In this document: positions 56,035-64,000 of the stretch, piece after piece
Position numbering within the stretch: position 1 is the first letter of the stretch
Layout of the letters: every line of letters starts with the position of its first letter
Assembly (NCBI RefSeq): GCF_019192965.1
Contig: NZ_JAHTKU010000015.1
Location: forward strand, 110,930 to 174,929
Origin: Nocardioides daeguensis
GTDB lineage: Bacteria; Actinomycetota; Actinomycetes; Propionibacteriales; Nocardioidaceae
Direction of reading: 5' to 3'
DNA length: 64,000 nucleotides
Notes under the pieces: generated by a model
Told to the model about the DNA's origin: nothing
The model's input: only the letters and a program-made list of their open reading frames with translations
The model's database searches: none
Made by a program: the position numbers and the translations under genes

Positions 56035-56049
56035 CGCCATATGGCGATG
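56032..56049. promoter_or_regulatory. Perfect 18-bp palindrome at the ArsR start: operator
   Basis: CATCGCCATATGGCGATG is fully self-complementary and includes both possible ArsR start codons. Size and symmetry fit ArsR/SmtB operators. Bound repressor would block transcription of arsR and the CDF gene. Confidence 0.7.
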
Positions 56050-56175
56050 TAATCACCCTAGGGCGACACCGTCAAGGCGGTCTCCCACCGTTTCTGCTGC
56101 TGCTCGCCGGGTTCTCCCGTACCGTCGAGCCCGGGGACGGCGCGTTGGGGCGGCCGGACGTGACGGGAGCACGAA

Positions 56176-56712
56176 GTGACCAATGCCGAGCCTGGCCTCT
56201 ACGACGCCGAGACAGGACTGCCGAGCCGCGGGCTGATCGCGGACCGCCTGGGCATGGCGCTGCGGAGCGCCGAACGCGGCGGGCACGAGGTGGCCCTGGT
56301 CCTCGTCGCCCTCACCTCCATCGAGGGGACCGGTGGGCCCGTCTCGGACGCCGACGTGCGCACCGTGGTCAAGGAGATCGCCGAGCGGCTCACTGCCGCC
56401 GTCCGCGGCATCGACTCGGTCGGCCGGTACGGACCGGAGACCTTCGCCCTGGTGTTCCCGGGCGAGGTCGGCGACGACGGGGTCCGGATCCTGGCCCGCC
56501 GGATCCTCGTCGAGCTGAGCCCGCCCGTGACCATCGGCGTGCGCCCCTGCTTCGTCACGGCTCGGCTCGGGGGCACCACGGCCCGGCCGGGCACCGACGA
56601 CCCCCGCGCGATGCTGCGGCGCGCGGACGATGCGCTCGCCCGGGCCCGGCGCCCGGACGGTGAGCTCTTCGTGCTGGTCGGGCCGGACGACGAGCTGGGC
56701 GGCGCCGACTAG
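56176..56712 (+). CDS. Degenerate GGDEF-domain protein
   Basis: The 178-residue protein is a single GGDEF fold: DAETGLPSRGLIADRL (usual DxLTGLxNR), ALVLVALTSIE where active enzymes have a metal-binding Asp, and RYGPETFALVFPG in place of GGDEF. The key Gly-Gly-Asp/Glu and metal Asp are missing, so it should not make cyclic di-GMP. It might bind a nucleotide or a partner. GTG 56176 start. Confidence 0.7.
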   Translation: MTNAEPGLYDAETGLPSRGLIADRLGMALRSAERGGHEVALVLVALTSIEGTGGPVSDADVRTVVKEIAERLTAAVRGIDSVGRYGPETFALVFPGEVGDDGVRILARRILVELSPPVTIGVRPCFVTARLGGTTARPGTDDPRAMLRRADDALARARRPDGELFVLVGPDDELGGAD

Positions 56713-56726
56713 GCTCGGTCGTCGTG

Positions 56727-57515
56727 ATGATGCGACCCGCCGAGCTCGACGGCGTGCGTGCCGGCACCGTCGACCTCGCGTTCCGGCGCTGGGACCGGCC
56801 GCGGGTCAAGGCCGGCACCCGGCTGCGCACCGCGGTCGGCGTGGTCGAGGTGCTCAGCGTCGAGCAGGTCGCGCTGTCCCGGTTGCGGGCCGAGGACGCC
56901 CGCCGGGCCGGGGCCGCGTCGCTGGCCGCGCTCAAGGAGGCGCTCGCCGCACGGGCCGACCGACCGGTGTTCCGCGTCGGCCTGAGCTACGGCGGTGCCG
57001 ACCCTCGCGAGGCCCTGCGTGCCGCCATCCCCGACGCCGCCGAGATCGCGACCATCCTGCACCAGCTCGACCGGCTGGACGCGGCCTCGGCGATCGGGCC
57101 GTGGACCCGCGCGACGCTGCGGATCATCGACCGCAACCCCGAGGTCCGCGCGCCCGACCTGGCCGCGGAGCTGGGCCGCGAGACGCTCGACTTCAAGAAG
57201 GACGTGCGCAAGCTCAAGGAGCGTGGGCTGACCGAGTCGCTGGCGATCGGGTACCGCCTCTCCCCGCGCGGCGAGACCGTGCTGGACCACGAGGACGGTC
57301 CGCGCGAACGCGCCCCCCGCCGTACCGGGACCCCACTGCCGCGAACCATCGGGGCCCCGGCCACCCGCGCGCTGCGGGCGGTCGACGTCCACACCCTCGA
57401 GGCGGTCAGCGGCTGGACCCGTGCCGACCTGGCCGCACTGCACGGCGTCGGCCCGATCGCGCTCGAGCGTCTGGAGACCGCGATGGCACAGCTCGGTCTC
57501 GGCTATGCGACCTGA
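56727..57515 (+). CDS. Hypothetical protein with PUA/ASCH-like N-terminus and HhH C-terminus
   Basis: The 262-residue protein has three parts. The first (about 1-45) is a small beta domain with LAFRRWDRPRVKAGTRLRT reminiscent of ASCH/PUA-like folds. The middle is a winged-helix region with LAAELGRETLDFKKDVRKLK. The C-terminal helix-hairpin-helix is LAALHGVGPIALERLETAM. HhH and wHTH suggest nucleic-acid binding. No named family recognised. It overlaps the next gene by 11 bp. Confidence 0.65.
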   Translation: MMRPAELDGVRAGTVDLAFRRWDRPRVKAGTRLRTAVGVVEVLSVEQVALSRLRAEDARRAGAASLAALKEALAARADRPVFRVGLSYGGADPREALRAAIPDAAEIATILHQLDRLDAASAIGPWTRATLRIIDRNPEVRAPDLAAELGRETLDFKKDVRKLKERGLTESLAIGYRLSPRGETVLDHEDGPRERAPRRTGTPLPRTIGAPATRALRAVDVHTLEAVSGWTRADLAALHGVGPIALERLETAMAQLGLGYAT

Positions 57516-57888
57516 GCCTGACCTGCTGCGGCGCCTGCTCGTCACGTTCGCCGCGCTGGCGGGGCTGTTCGCCATGCACGGCATGGCCGACCACGGCGTC
57601 GCCTCGGCTCCGCTCCCCGCGGCCGCCGTCACCCACCACGACCCGATGACACCCGGCCACCACCCGATGCCACCCGACCACGGCGGCGGCTCCACCGGCC
57701 ACGACATGGCCGGGCTGTGCCTGGCGCTGCTGGTGATGGCCGCCGGGATGGTCGCCGGCCTGGTCGGCGTACGACGAGCGCTGGTCGCCCCGCGCGAGGC
57801 ACCCACCCGGTGGCGGGTCCTGGTCGCCCGGGCCGCGCGGTTCCGCGACCCACCCGATCTCCACCGGCTCTCGGTGCAGCGCTGCTGA
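57505..57888 (+). CDS. DUF6153-like small membrane protein
   Basis: The 127-residue protein has an N-terminal helix LVTFAALAGLFAMHGMADHG. A His/Met/Pro-rich loop (HHDPMTPGHHPMPPDHGG) that looks metal-binding, a second helix and a basic tail follow. It resembles actinobacterial DUF6153 proteins. Placed upstream of a DUF305 lipoprotein, it suggests copper handling. It starts inside the end of the preceding gene. Confidence 0.75.
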   Translation: MRPEPDLLRRLLVTFAALAGLFAMHGMADHGVASAPLPAAAVTHHDPMTPGHHPMPPDHGGGSTGHDMAGLCLALLVMAAGMVAGLVGVRRALVAPREAPTRWRVLVARAARFRDPPDLHRLSVQRC

Positions 57889-57934
57889 GGAGCCCCCGCT
57901 CCCCAGCAACGCACACCGACCCCAGGAGAACCAG

Positions 57935-58597
57935 ATGCACCGCACCACCCTTCGCCGACTGGCCTGCGCCACCGGCGCGATCACCCTTGCCCTGGCCCTC
58001 GCCGCGTGCGGCGACGGCGACGACGGGCGCGAGGGCAGGCCGGCTGCCGTGGAGACGGCCCGCAACGGCAACGTCTTCAACAGCGCCGACGTCGCCTTCG
58101 CGACCGCGATGATCCCGCACCACGCACAGGCATTGCAGATGGCGCTGCTCGCCCAGGACCGCCCGCTGTCCCCGGAGGTCCGCGCGCTCGTCGACCAGAT
58201 CCAGGCCGCCCAGACCCCCGAGGTCGAGACCATGACCACCTGGCTGACCGACTGGGACAAGAAGGTCCCCGCCACCTCGCTGGACCATGCCAACGCCGGC
58301 CACGACCTGGACGACATGGAGGGCATGGGCGGCGCGGACGACAGCGACGTCCCGGGCCACGACATGCCCGGGATGATGTCGGGCGACCAGCTCGACGAGC
58401 TCGAGGAGTCCTCCGACGCGGACTTCCCGCGGCTGTGGATGGAGATGATGATCGAGCACCACGAGGGCGCGATCACCATGGCGAGGACCGAGCAGGCCGA
58501 CGGGAGGTTCGCCGACGCGATCGCGCTCGCGAAGGCGATCGTCGAGGGCCAGAGCGCCGAGATCACCACCATGGAGAAGCTGCTCGACCAGCAGTGA
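57935..58597 (+). CDS. DUF305-family lipoprotein
   Basis: The 220-residue protein has a lipobox LAAC (Cys25) and a ferritin-like DUF305 fold: FATAMIPHHAQALQMA and MEMMIEHHEGAITMARTEQA, paired His motifs in four-helix layout. A Met/His/Asp-rich linker (HDLDDMEGMGG, HDMPGMMSG) may bind copper. It acts outside the membrane. GGAGAA precedes the ATG. Pairing with DUF6153 is common in actinobacteria. Confidence 0.88.
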   Translation: MHRTTLRRLACATGAITLALALAACGDGDDGREGRPAAVETARNGNVFNSADVAFATAMIPHHAQALQMALLAQDRPLSPEVRALVDQIQAAQTPEVETMTTWLTDWDKKVPATSLDHANAGHDLDDMEGMGGADDSDVPGHDMPGMMSGDQLDELEESSDADFPRLWMEMMIEHHEGAITMARTEQADGRFADAIALAKAIVEGQSAEITTMEKLLDQQ

Positions 58598-58624
58598 CCG
58601 GCAGTGGGCCGTCGGGCCCGGGTG

Positions 58625-58651
58625 TGTCACACCCGGGGCCCGAGCGGTGTC
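58625..58651 (+). promoter_or_regulatory. ECF41-type promoter before the CMD/sigma operon
   Basis: TGTCACA (58625-58631), 16 bp, then TGTC (58648-58651) matches the known ECF41 target consensus TGTCACA-N16-CGTC with one mismatch and exact spacing. It lies 33 bp before the ATG of the partner gene, with AAGGAG between. It predicts autoregulation by the sigma factor encoded downstream. Confidence 0.75.
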
Positions 58652-58683
58652 TTCATGTCGTACCCCCGACCAAGGAGAACGAC

Positions 58684-59274
58684 ATGACCACCACCGCCCG
58701 CATCCCCGCCGCCCCGATCACCGGCCTCTACGGCGCCCTCGTGAAGAGGTTCGCCGGCAAGATGTTCGGCAGCGTGCCCGAGTCGATCGGCGTGCTGTGG
58801 CACCACCAGCCGGCCCTCAAGGCGAGCATGGCGTTCGGCCAGAGGCTGCAGAAGTGGGACGCCTGCGACGAGACGCTCAAGACCTACGCGCACATGGCGG
58901 TCGCCTCGCTCGTCGGCTGCTCGTGGTGCCTCGACTTCAACTACTTCCTGGCCCGCGACAAGGGGCTCGACCTCGCCAAGGCCCGGGAGGTCCCGCGCTG
59001 GCGCGAGTCCGAGGTGTTCTCGCCGCTCGAGCGCCGGGTGCTGGAGTACGCCGAGGCGGCGAGCCAGACGCCCCCGACAGTCACCGACGAGATGGTCGAG
59101 CCGCTGCTCGCCGAGCTCGGGCCGGCGGGGCTGATCGAGCTGACCAGCGTGATCGGCTTCGCGAACATGACCACCCGGTCGAACACGGCGCTGGGCATCG
59201 AGTCCGAGGGCTTCGCGGCCGCGTGCGGCATGAGGCCGCTGGCCGAGCGGCCCGCCGTAGGCTCGCCGGCATGA
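58684..59274 (+). CDS. Carboxymuconolactone-decarboxylase/AhpD-like protein, ECF41 partner
   Basis: The 196-residue protein has the CMD/AhpD redox motif GCSWCLDFNY (two Cys, then acidic residue) and a helical fold. Such COE proteins are the usual genomic partners of ECF41 sigma factors. Its role may be peroxide or thiol redox chemistry, but the substrate is unknown. Its stop overlaps the sigma gene start (ATGA). Confidence 0.9.
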   Translation: MTTTARIPAAPITGLYGALVKRFAGKMFGSVPESIGVLWHHQPALKASMAFGQRLQKWDACDETLKTYAHMAVASLVGCSWCLDFNYFLARDKGLDLAKAREVPRWRESEVFSPLERRVLEYAEAASQTPPTVTDEMVEPLLAELGPAGLIELTSVIGFANMTTRSNTALGIESEGFAAACGMRPLAERPAVGSPA

Positions 59275-60164
59275 CCTCTCCGGCCCCGGCCGGCGATCCC
59301 TTCGTCGCCCACCGCAACCTGCTCTTCACGCTCGCCTACGAGATGCTCGGCTCGGCAGCCGACGCCGAGGACGTCGTGCAGGAGACCTGGCTGCGGTGGG
59401 CCGAGGTGGACCACGCCCGGGTGCAGGAGCCGCGGGCCTACCTGGTCCGGATCGTCACGCGCCAGGCGCTCAACCGGCTGCGGACCCTGTCCCGACGCCG
59501 GGAGGACTACGTCGGCGAGTGGCTGCCCGAGCCGCTGCTGACCGCGCCCGACGTCGCCGAGGACGTCGAGCTCGCCGAGAGCGTGTCGATGGCGATGCTC
59601 ACCGTCCTCGAGACGCTCGGCCCGACCGAGCGCGCGGTGTTCGTGCTGCGCGAGGTGTTCGACCTGCCGTACGACGAGATCGCGGCCGCCGTCGGCAAGA
59701 CGTCGGCCGCGGTGCGGCAGATCGCCACCCGGGCCCGCAACCACGTCACCGCCCGCCGGCCGCGGGTCGACGTCGACCGGGACGAGCAGCAGGCGGTGGT
59801 CGACCGCTTCCTCGCCGCGGTGCAGGGCGGCGACCTCCAGGGGCTGCTCGACGCGCTCGCGCCCGACGTGGTCCTGCTCGCCGACGGCGGCGGGGTGGCG
59901 AACGCGATCCGCAGGCCGCTCGCCGGCGCCGAGCCGGTCGCCCGGCTGCTGGCCAACTTCGCGCTCTACGCGCCGGGCGCGAGCATCGCACCGGTCTGGC
60001 TCAACGGCGCCCCGGGCGCCCGGATCGACGCCCACGGCGAGCTCACCGCGGTCAGCCTCGTCGTGGAGGACGGCCGGATCACCAGGATCCTCGCCATGCG
60101 GAACCCGGCCAAGCTGACCTCGATCGACGCGGAGGTCGCGCTCAGCAGGGCGGCGCAGCAGTAG
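59271..60164 (+). CDS. ECF41-family RNA polymerase sigma factor (SigJ-like)
   Basis: The 297-residue protein has sigma2 (LAYEMLGSAADAEDVVQETWLR), the ECF41 linker WLPEPL, sigma4 (YDEIAAAVGKTSAAVRQIATR) and a C-terminal SnoaL-like domain. That domain contains ADGGGVA and NPAKL, variants of the ECF41 DGGGK and NPDKL motifs that control activity without an anti-sigma factor. It is coupled to its CMD partner and probably reads the promoter at 58625. Confidence 0.95.
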   Translation: MTSPAPAGDPFVAHRNLLFTLAYEMLGSAADAEDVVQETWLRWAEVDHARVQEPRAYLVRIVTRQALNRLRTLSRRREDYVGEWLPEPLLTAPDVAEDVELAESVSMAMLTVLETLGPTERAVFVLREVFDLPYDEIAAAVGKTSAAVRQIATRARNHVTARRPRVDVDRDEQQAVVDRFLAAVQGGDLQGLLDALAPDVVLLADGGGVANAIRRPLAGAEPVARLLANFALYAPGASIAPVWLNGAPGARIDAHGELTAVSLVVEDGRITRILAMRNPAKLTSIDAEVALSRAAQQ

Positions 60165-60242
60165 GCGGAGGTCACCCGGCTGAACGCGCCCGACCCACGA
60201 AGCCGCTGACGTGGCGCCGGGCGTCCATCCCCGGCAGCGCGG

Positions 60243-60881
60243 TCACGGCACCGGGTCGAGGACCGGCGCGGCCGTCAGCTCACGGACCTTGGCGACGTCC
60301 AGCCCGGGGGCGACGTCGACGAGCACGAGACCCTCGGGCGTCACGTCGAGCACCGCGAGATCGGTGATGATCCGGTCGACGACGCCGGCGCCGGTGAGCG
60401 GCAGCGTGCAGGACTCGACGATCTTCGGCGTCCCGTCCTTCGCGACGTGGTCGGTGATGACCACGACCCGACGGGTGCCGGCGACCAGGTCCATCGCGCC
60501 ACCCATCCCCTTCACGAGCTTGCCGGGGACGGTCCAGTTCGCGAGGTCGCCGTTGCTCGCGACCTGCAGCGCGCCGAGGATCGCGATGTCGACGTGGCCG
60601 CCGCGGATCATGGCGAAGCTGGTCGCCGAGTCGAAGTACGACGCCCCCGGCACCGTCGTCACCGTCTGCTTGCCGGCGTTGATGACGTCCGCGTCCTCCT
60701 CGCCGTCGTACGGGAACGGGCCCATGCCGAGCAGGCCGTTCTCGCTCTGCAGCAGCACGTTGACCCCCGACGGCAGGTGGTCGGCCACCAGTGTCGGGAT
60801 GCCGATGCCGAGGTTGACGTAGTCGCCGTCGTTCAGCTCGCGGGCGGCGATCGCCGCCATCTCGTCGCGGCTCCAGGCCAT
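60243..60881 (-). CDS. scoB: 3-oxoacid CoA-transferase subunit B
   Basis: The 212-residue protein starts [10 protein letters not shown], the usual SCOT-B N-terminus. It has [15 protein letters not shown], the catalytic Glu in [11 protein letters not shown], and [18 protein letters not shown]. It moves CoA from succinyl-CoA or acyl-CoA to a 3-oxoacid. ATG 60881 is used over GTG 60890 by family similarity and the GGTGGG site. It begins 1 bp from the scoA stop. Confidence 0.93.
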   Translation of the reverse strand: MAWSRDEMAAIAARELNDGDYVNLGIGIPTLVADHLPSGVNVLLQSENGLLGMGPFPYDGEEDADVINAGKQTVTTVPGASYFDSATSFAMIRGGHVDIAILGALQVASNGDLANWTVPGKLVKGMGGAMDLVAGTRRVVVITDHVAKDGTPKIVESCTLPLTGAGVVDRIITDLAVLDVTPEGLVLVDVAPGLDVAKVRELTAAPVLDPVP

Positions 60882-60882
60882 G

Positions 60883-61611
60883 TCAGGCACCCACCTTCTC
60901 GTTCACGCTCTCGCTGGGACGCTGGCGCACGATGCGCTGCTCGATGTCCTTGGGACGCTCGCTCGCCCGCACGATGACGTCGACGAAGATGCCCGGCGTG
61001 ATCACCTGGTCCGGGTCGAGGAAGCCGTCGATGACCTGCTCGGCCTCGGCGATGCAGACCCGACCGCTCATCGCGACCAGCGGGTTGAAGTTGCGGGCCG
61101 TCGCCCGGTAGCGCAGGTTGCCCTCGGCGTCCGCGGTGTGGGCGTGCACCAGCGCGAGGTCGGCGACGATGCCGCGCTCGAGCACGAAGGTCTCGCCGTC
61201 GAAGACCTCGTGCGGCTTGCCCTCGGCGACCTCGGTGCCGACGCCGGTACGGGTGTAGAAGCCGGCGATGCCGGAGCCGCCCGCACGCAGCCGCTCGGCG
61301 AGCGTGCCCTGCGGGCAGAACTCCACCTCGAGCGCGCCGTCGAGGTACTGCTGCGCGAACAGCTTGTTCTCGCCGACGTACGACGCGACGACCTTGCGCA
61401 CCTGGTTGTTCTCCAGCAGCACGCCGAGGCCCTTGCCGTCGACGCCCATGTTGTTGGAGACGATCGTCAGGTCGCGCACGCCGCTGTCGCGGACCGCCTC
61501 GATCAGGTCCCGCGGGACACCGCACAGGCCGAAGCCGCCCACGGCGATCGTCATCCCGTCCCGGACCCGCTCGGCGATCGCCGTCCGGGGGTCATCCACC
61601 AGCTTCCTCAT
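60883..61611 (-). CDS. scoA: 3-oxoacid CoA-transferase subunit A
   Basis: The 242-residue protein has [15 protein letters not shown], the CoA-binding GGFGLCG-type loop, [14 protein letters not shown], and [16 protein letters not shown]. With scoB it forms the heteromeric CoA-transferase used in acetoacetate or beta-ketoadipate-type degradation. ATG 61611 is chosen; 61620 is possible. A divergent IclR regulator lies 104 bp away. Confidence 0.93.
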   Translation of the reverse strand: MRKLVDDPRTAIAERVRDGMTIAVGGFGLCGVPRDLIEAVRDSGVRDLTIVSNNMGVDGKGLGVLLENNQVRKVVASYVGENKLFAQQYLDGALEVEFCPQGTLAERLRAGGSGIAGFYTRTGVGTEVAEGKPHEVFDGETFVLERGIVADLALVHAHTADAEGNLRYRATARNFNPLVAMSGRVCIAEAEQVIDGFLDPDQVITPGIFVDVIVRASERPKDIEQRIVRQRPSESVNEKVGA

Positions 61612-61684
61612 GCCCGCCATCACCGCCGACGCCCGCCAGGGGCGTCAACGAAGTGCTCAGGCAGCGGATGCGCAGATCGATTCA

Positions 61685-61701
61685 CGTCCACTGAACGGAC
61701 G
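61685..61701. promoter_or_regulatory. Candidate IclR operator CGTCC-N7-GGACG
   Basis: CGTCC (61685-61689) and GGACG (61697-61701) form a dyad 15 bp before the IclR GTG and 74 bp before scoA. The position in the shared gap suggests IclR control of both. Confidence 0.45.
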
Positions 61702-61715
61702 CGTAGGATCGCACC

Positions 61716-62465
61716 GTGGAGCGCGCGCCCGGGGTGGTCGAGAAGGTGGCTGCCCTGCTCCGCGCGCTCTCCACCGCCGAGTCCGGTACGACGACCACCG
61801 AGCTCGCCGCCGCCACCACCCAGCCGCGCGCGACCACCCACCGGCTGCTGGAGTCGCTCGCCGCCGAGGGCCTGGCCGACCGCGACCCGCAGACCGGACG
61901 CTGGTTCCTCGGTCCCGAGACCTACGTGCTCGGCCTGGCCGCCGCCACCCGCTACGACGTCACCAACGAGGCCCGCGCGAGCGTGCACCGGCTCGCGAAG
62001 GAGACCGGCGAGAGCGCGTTCTTCTCGGTGCGCCGCGGCGACGAGACGGTGGTCCTGCTCCGCGAGGACGGCGACTTCCCGATCCGCTCCTACGTCCTCT
62101 ACGAGAGCGCCCGCTTCCCGCTGGGCGTGGTCTCGGCCGGCCTCGCGATCCTCGCCCACCTGCCCGACCGCGAGGTCGACGCCTACCTCGCCCGCGCCGA
62201 CCTCACCGCCGCGTGGGGGCCCCAGCACTCCGACGCGGCGATCCGCAGGCGCCTGGCCGCGACCCGCCGTACCGGCTGGTCCGTCAACCCCGGCCACGTC
62301 GTCGAGGGCTCCTGGGGCATGGCGGCCGCGGTCTTCGACAAGTCAGGGCGGCCGGACTGGGCGCTCACGCTGACCGGTGTCGAGCAACGGTTCCGCCGCG
62401 ACCGGCAGCCGGTGCTGGGCAAGCTGCTGCTCGAGGAGGCGCACCGGCTCTCCCGGCTGGCGTGA
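61716..62465 (+). CDS. IclR-family transcriptional regulator
   Basis: The 249-residue protein has a winged helix (TTTTELAAATTQPRATTHRL) and an IclR effector domain with ESAFFSVRRGDETVVL, FPLGVVSAGLAILA and AAAVFDKSGRP. It likely controls the divergent CoA-transferase genes in response to an aromatic or ketoacid metabolite. GTG start. Confidence 0.93.
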   Translation: MERAPGVVEKVAALLRALSTAESGTTTTELAAATTQPRATTHRLLESLAAEGLADRDPQTGRWFLGPETYVLGLAAATRYDVTNEARASVHRLAKETGESAFFSVRRGDETVVLLREDGDFPIRSYVLYESARFPLGVVSAGLAILAHLPDREVDAYLARADLTAAWGPQHSDAAIRRRLAATRRTGWSVNPGHVVEGSWGMAAAVFDKSGRPDWALTLTGVEQRFRRDRQPVLGKLLLEEAHRLSRLA

Positions 62466-62514
62466 GGCCGTGCACGTTCATCCGGCGGCCACCTGACAGC
62501 GGTTGAATGGCCCC

Positions 62515-63888
62515 GTGACCAGGCACCCACACCCCGTCGGCGACGACGTCATCCCCTTGCGGGAGGCGACCCGGGCCTGGTTCCAGATCTCGCTGCAGAC
62601 CTTCGGCGGACCGGCCGGCCAGATCGCGGTGATGCAGCACAAGCTGGTGGACGAGAAGCGCTGGATCGGGCAGCGGCGGTTCCTGCACGCCCTCAACTAC
62701 TGCATGCTGCTGCCCGGCCCGGAGGCCACCCAGCTGGCGATCTACACCGGTTGGCTGCTCAACGGGATCCGGGGCGGCCTGATCGCGGGCGGACTGTTCC
62801 TGCTGCCGGGCATGCTCGCCCTGCTCGCGCTGTCGGGCATCTACGTCGGGTACGGCGAGACCGACGTGGTGACCGCGCTCTTCGCCGGCGTCGCGCCCGC
62901 CGTGATCGCGATCGTCGTCCAGGCGGTGCACCGGGTCGGGAGGCGAGCGCTGCACCACCCCGCGCTGGTCACCCTCGCCGTCGCTTCGTTCGCGGCGCTC
63001 ACCTTCCTCGCCGTCCCGTTCCCGGCCGTCGTGTTCGCGGCCGGGCTCCTCGGCTGGCTGCTCAGCCGGAGCATCCCCGCACTGCGCGAGCCGCCGGCAC
63101 CCGACACGGGCGACGGTCCCGCGCCCCTCATCAGCGACGACGCCCTGCACCACGAGCTGCCGACGGTGCGCCGCTCCGGGACGGTGCTCGCCGTCGGCGC
63201 CGTGCTCTGGTTCGCGCCCGTGGTCGCGTTCGCCGCGCTCGCCGGCACCACCGGCACCCCGGTCTTCGTCGACCAGGGAGTGTTCTTCTCCGGCGCCGCG
63301 GTCGTCACCTTCGGTGGCGCCTACGCGGTCCTGTCGTACGTCGCCCAGCAGGCCGTCGGCGTCTACCACTGGCTGGCACCGGGCGAGATGGTCCGCGGCC
63401 TCGCGCTGGCCGAGACCACGCCCGGGCCGCTGATCATGGTGGTCCAGTTCGTCGCCTTCGTCGGCGCCTACCGCAACCCCGGCTCGCTGGACCCGTGGCT
63501 CGCCGCCGTCCTCGCCTCCCTGCTGGTCACCTGGGTGACCTTCGTGCCCTGCTTCTTGTTCGTGCTCCTCGGTGCTCCGTACGTCGAGCGGCTGCGCGAC
63601 AACCGCGGCCTGAGCGCCGCGCTGACCGGCATCACCGCGGCGGTCGTCGGTGTGATCGCGAACCTCGCGGTGTTCTTCGCGCTGCACACCCTGTTCGACC
63701 GCAGCCGGGCCGTGGACGCCGGGTGGCTGCACGTCGACGTCCCGGTCCTCGGCTCCTGGGACCCGGTCGCCTTCGCCATCACCGCGGTCGCGCTCGGCGT
63801 CATGTTCCGGCTCGGCTGGAGCCCGCTGCGGACCCTCGGCCTGTGCGCGGCCCTCGGCGTCGGCGTCCACCTCCTCGGGCTGCTCTGA
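62515..63888 (+). CDS. chrA: ChrA-family chromate transporter
   Basis: The 457-residue protein has the two homologous CHR domains. The first has LQTFGGPAGQIAVMQ and LPGPEATQLAIY; the second has VTFGGAYAVLSYVAQQ and TTPGPLIMVVQF. About ten helices. ChrA exports chromate or similar oxyanions. GTG 62515 is preferred; TTG 62503 would add four residues. No strong ribosome site is visible. Confidence 0.93.
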   Translation: MTRHPHPVGDDVIPLREATRAWFQISLQTFGGPAGQIAVMQHKLVDEKRWIGQRRFLHALNYCMLLPGPEATQLAIYTGWLLNGIRGGLIAGGLFLLPGMLALLALSGIYVGYGETDVVTALFAGVAPAVIAIVVQAVHRVGRRALHHPALVTLAVASFAALTFLAVPFPAVVFAAGLLGWLLSRSIPALREPPAPDTGDGPAPLISDDALHHELPTVRRSGTVLAVGAVLWFAPVVAFAALAGTTGTPVFVDQGVFFSGAAVVTFGGAYAVLSYVAQQAVGVYHWLAPGEMVRGLALAETTPGPLIMVVQFVAFVGAYRNPGSLDPWLAAVLASLLVTWVTFVPCFLFVLLGAPYVERLRDNRGLSAALTGITAAVVGVIANLAVFFALHTLFDRSRAVDAGWLHVDVPVLGSWDPVAFAITAVALGVMFRLGWSPLRTLGLCAALGVGVHLLGLL

Positions 63889-63892
63889 ACGT

Positions 63893-63952
63893 CGCACCTG
63901 ACGAATGGGCTGCAGATCCGGCGGCCGATCCACAGCCCGTTCGTCAGGTGCG
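63893..63952. repeat. GCACCTGACG palindrome, copy 3
   Basis: Arms CGCACCTGACGAATGGGCTG and the inverse (63933-63952), 19 of 20 paired, enclose 20 bp. It begins 4 bp after the chrA stop and may act as its terminator. Nothing else is seen between it and the window end. Confidence 0.8.
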
Positions 63953-64000
63953 GCGGTGGGAGGCGACCCAATACGCCCCGGCCGCCGCCGCCCCGCGCAG

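Overview
The window is very GC-rich, densely coded chromosomal DNA from an actinobacterium. Several features point this way: an Mce/YrbE importer, a mycothiol-type DinB enzyme, many GTG starts with GTGA or ATGA gene overlaps, and an ECF41 sigma factor beside its carboxymuconolactone-decarboxylase partner. The overall style is that of the Nocardioidaceae (Nocardioides-like), which is an inference from gene content rather than a database match. I see no rRNA, tRNA, CRISPR array, prophage or intact transposon.

Layout. 0-2 kb: left end of an mce operon (minus strand), led by a secreted protein translationally coupled to yrbE. 2.3-5.5 kb: DUF2231 membrane protein, OmpR-type two-component pair and nitronate monooxygenase. 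5.5-7.7 kb: DinB enzyme, the 3' remnant of an Ig-like-repeat gene with its orphan terminator, and a cytochrome P450. 7.8-11 kb: beta-phosphoglucomutase-like HAD coupled to a GH65 phosphorylase. 11-14 kb: NarL/GAF-kinase pair and a kinase-fold protein. 14-25 kb: mostly housekeeping and metabolic genes (MFS, GH16, exonuclease III, epimerase, NYN, thioredoxin, LLM oxidoreductase, TetR, short UvrA-like ATPase). 25-36 kb: pterin dehydratase, APC permease and a complete kdpFABCDE potassium module. 36-45 kb: thioesterase, ferredoxin-reductase-like flavoprotein, a TetR-controlled MacB-type ABC exporter, a DUF2236 protein with divergent TetR, GNAT, AraC and VOC proteins. 45.9-53 kb: a polyamine/GABA-type module (aldehyde dehydrogenase, PotA-D importer) with a divergent GntR regulator and a coupled stand-alone Cache-domain protein. 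53-64 kb: DHFR-like enzyme, LeuE exporter, ArsR/CDF metal efflux, degenerate GGDEF protein, HhH protein, DUF6153/DUF305 metal-type pair, CMD/ECF41 pair, 3-oxoacid CoA-transferase with divergent IclR, and ChrA.

The least explained content is between the genes. At least six families of palindromic or composite intergenic elements recur or stand out. One is a polar composite element (module A, conserved spacer, module B) found three times at 25, 36 and 53 kb, with 40-bp tandem expansions of either module. One is an element of exactly 107 bp with GTAACAC/GTGTTAC ends, present twice. One is a GCACCTGACG hairpin present three times, once read into a protein C-terminus. One is a CCGCACCCCATGCG inverted repeat present twice. 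The last two are single structures: a chain of three hairpins between convergent genes, and a hairpin inside the kdp operon. Several promoter/operator signals could also be read directly, notably an ECF41-type promoter in front of its own operon and a promoter-overlapping dyad in front of the ABC exporter operon.
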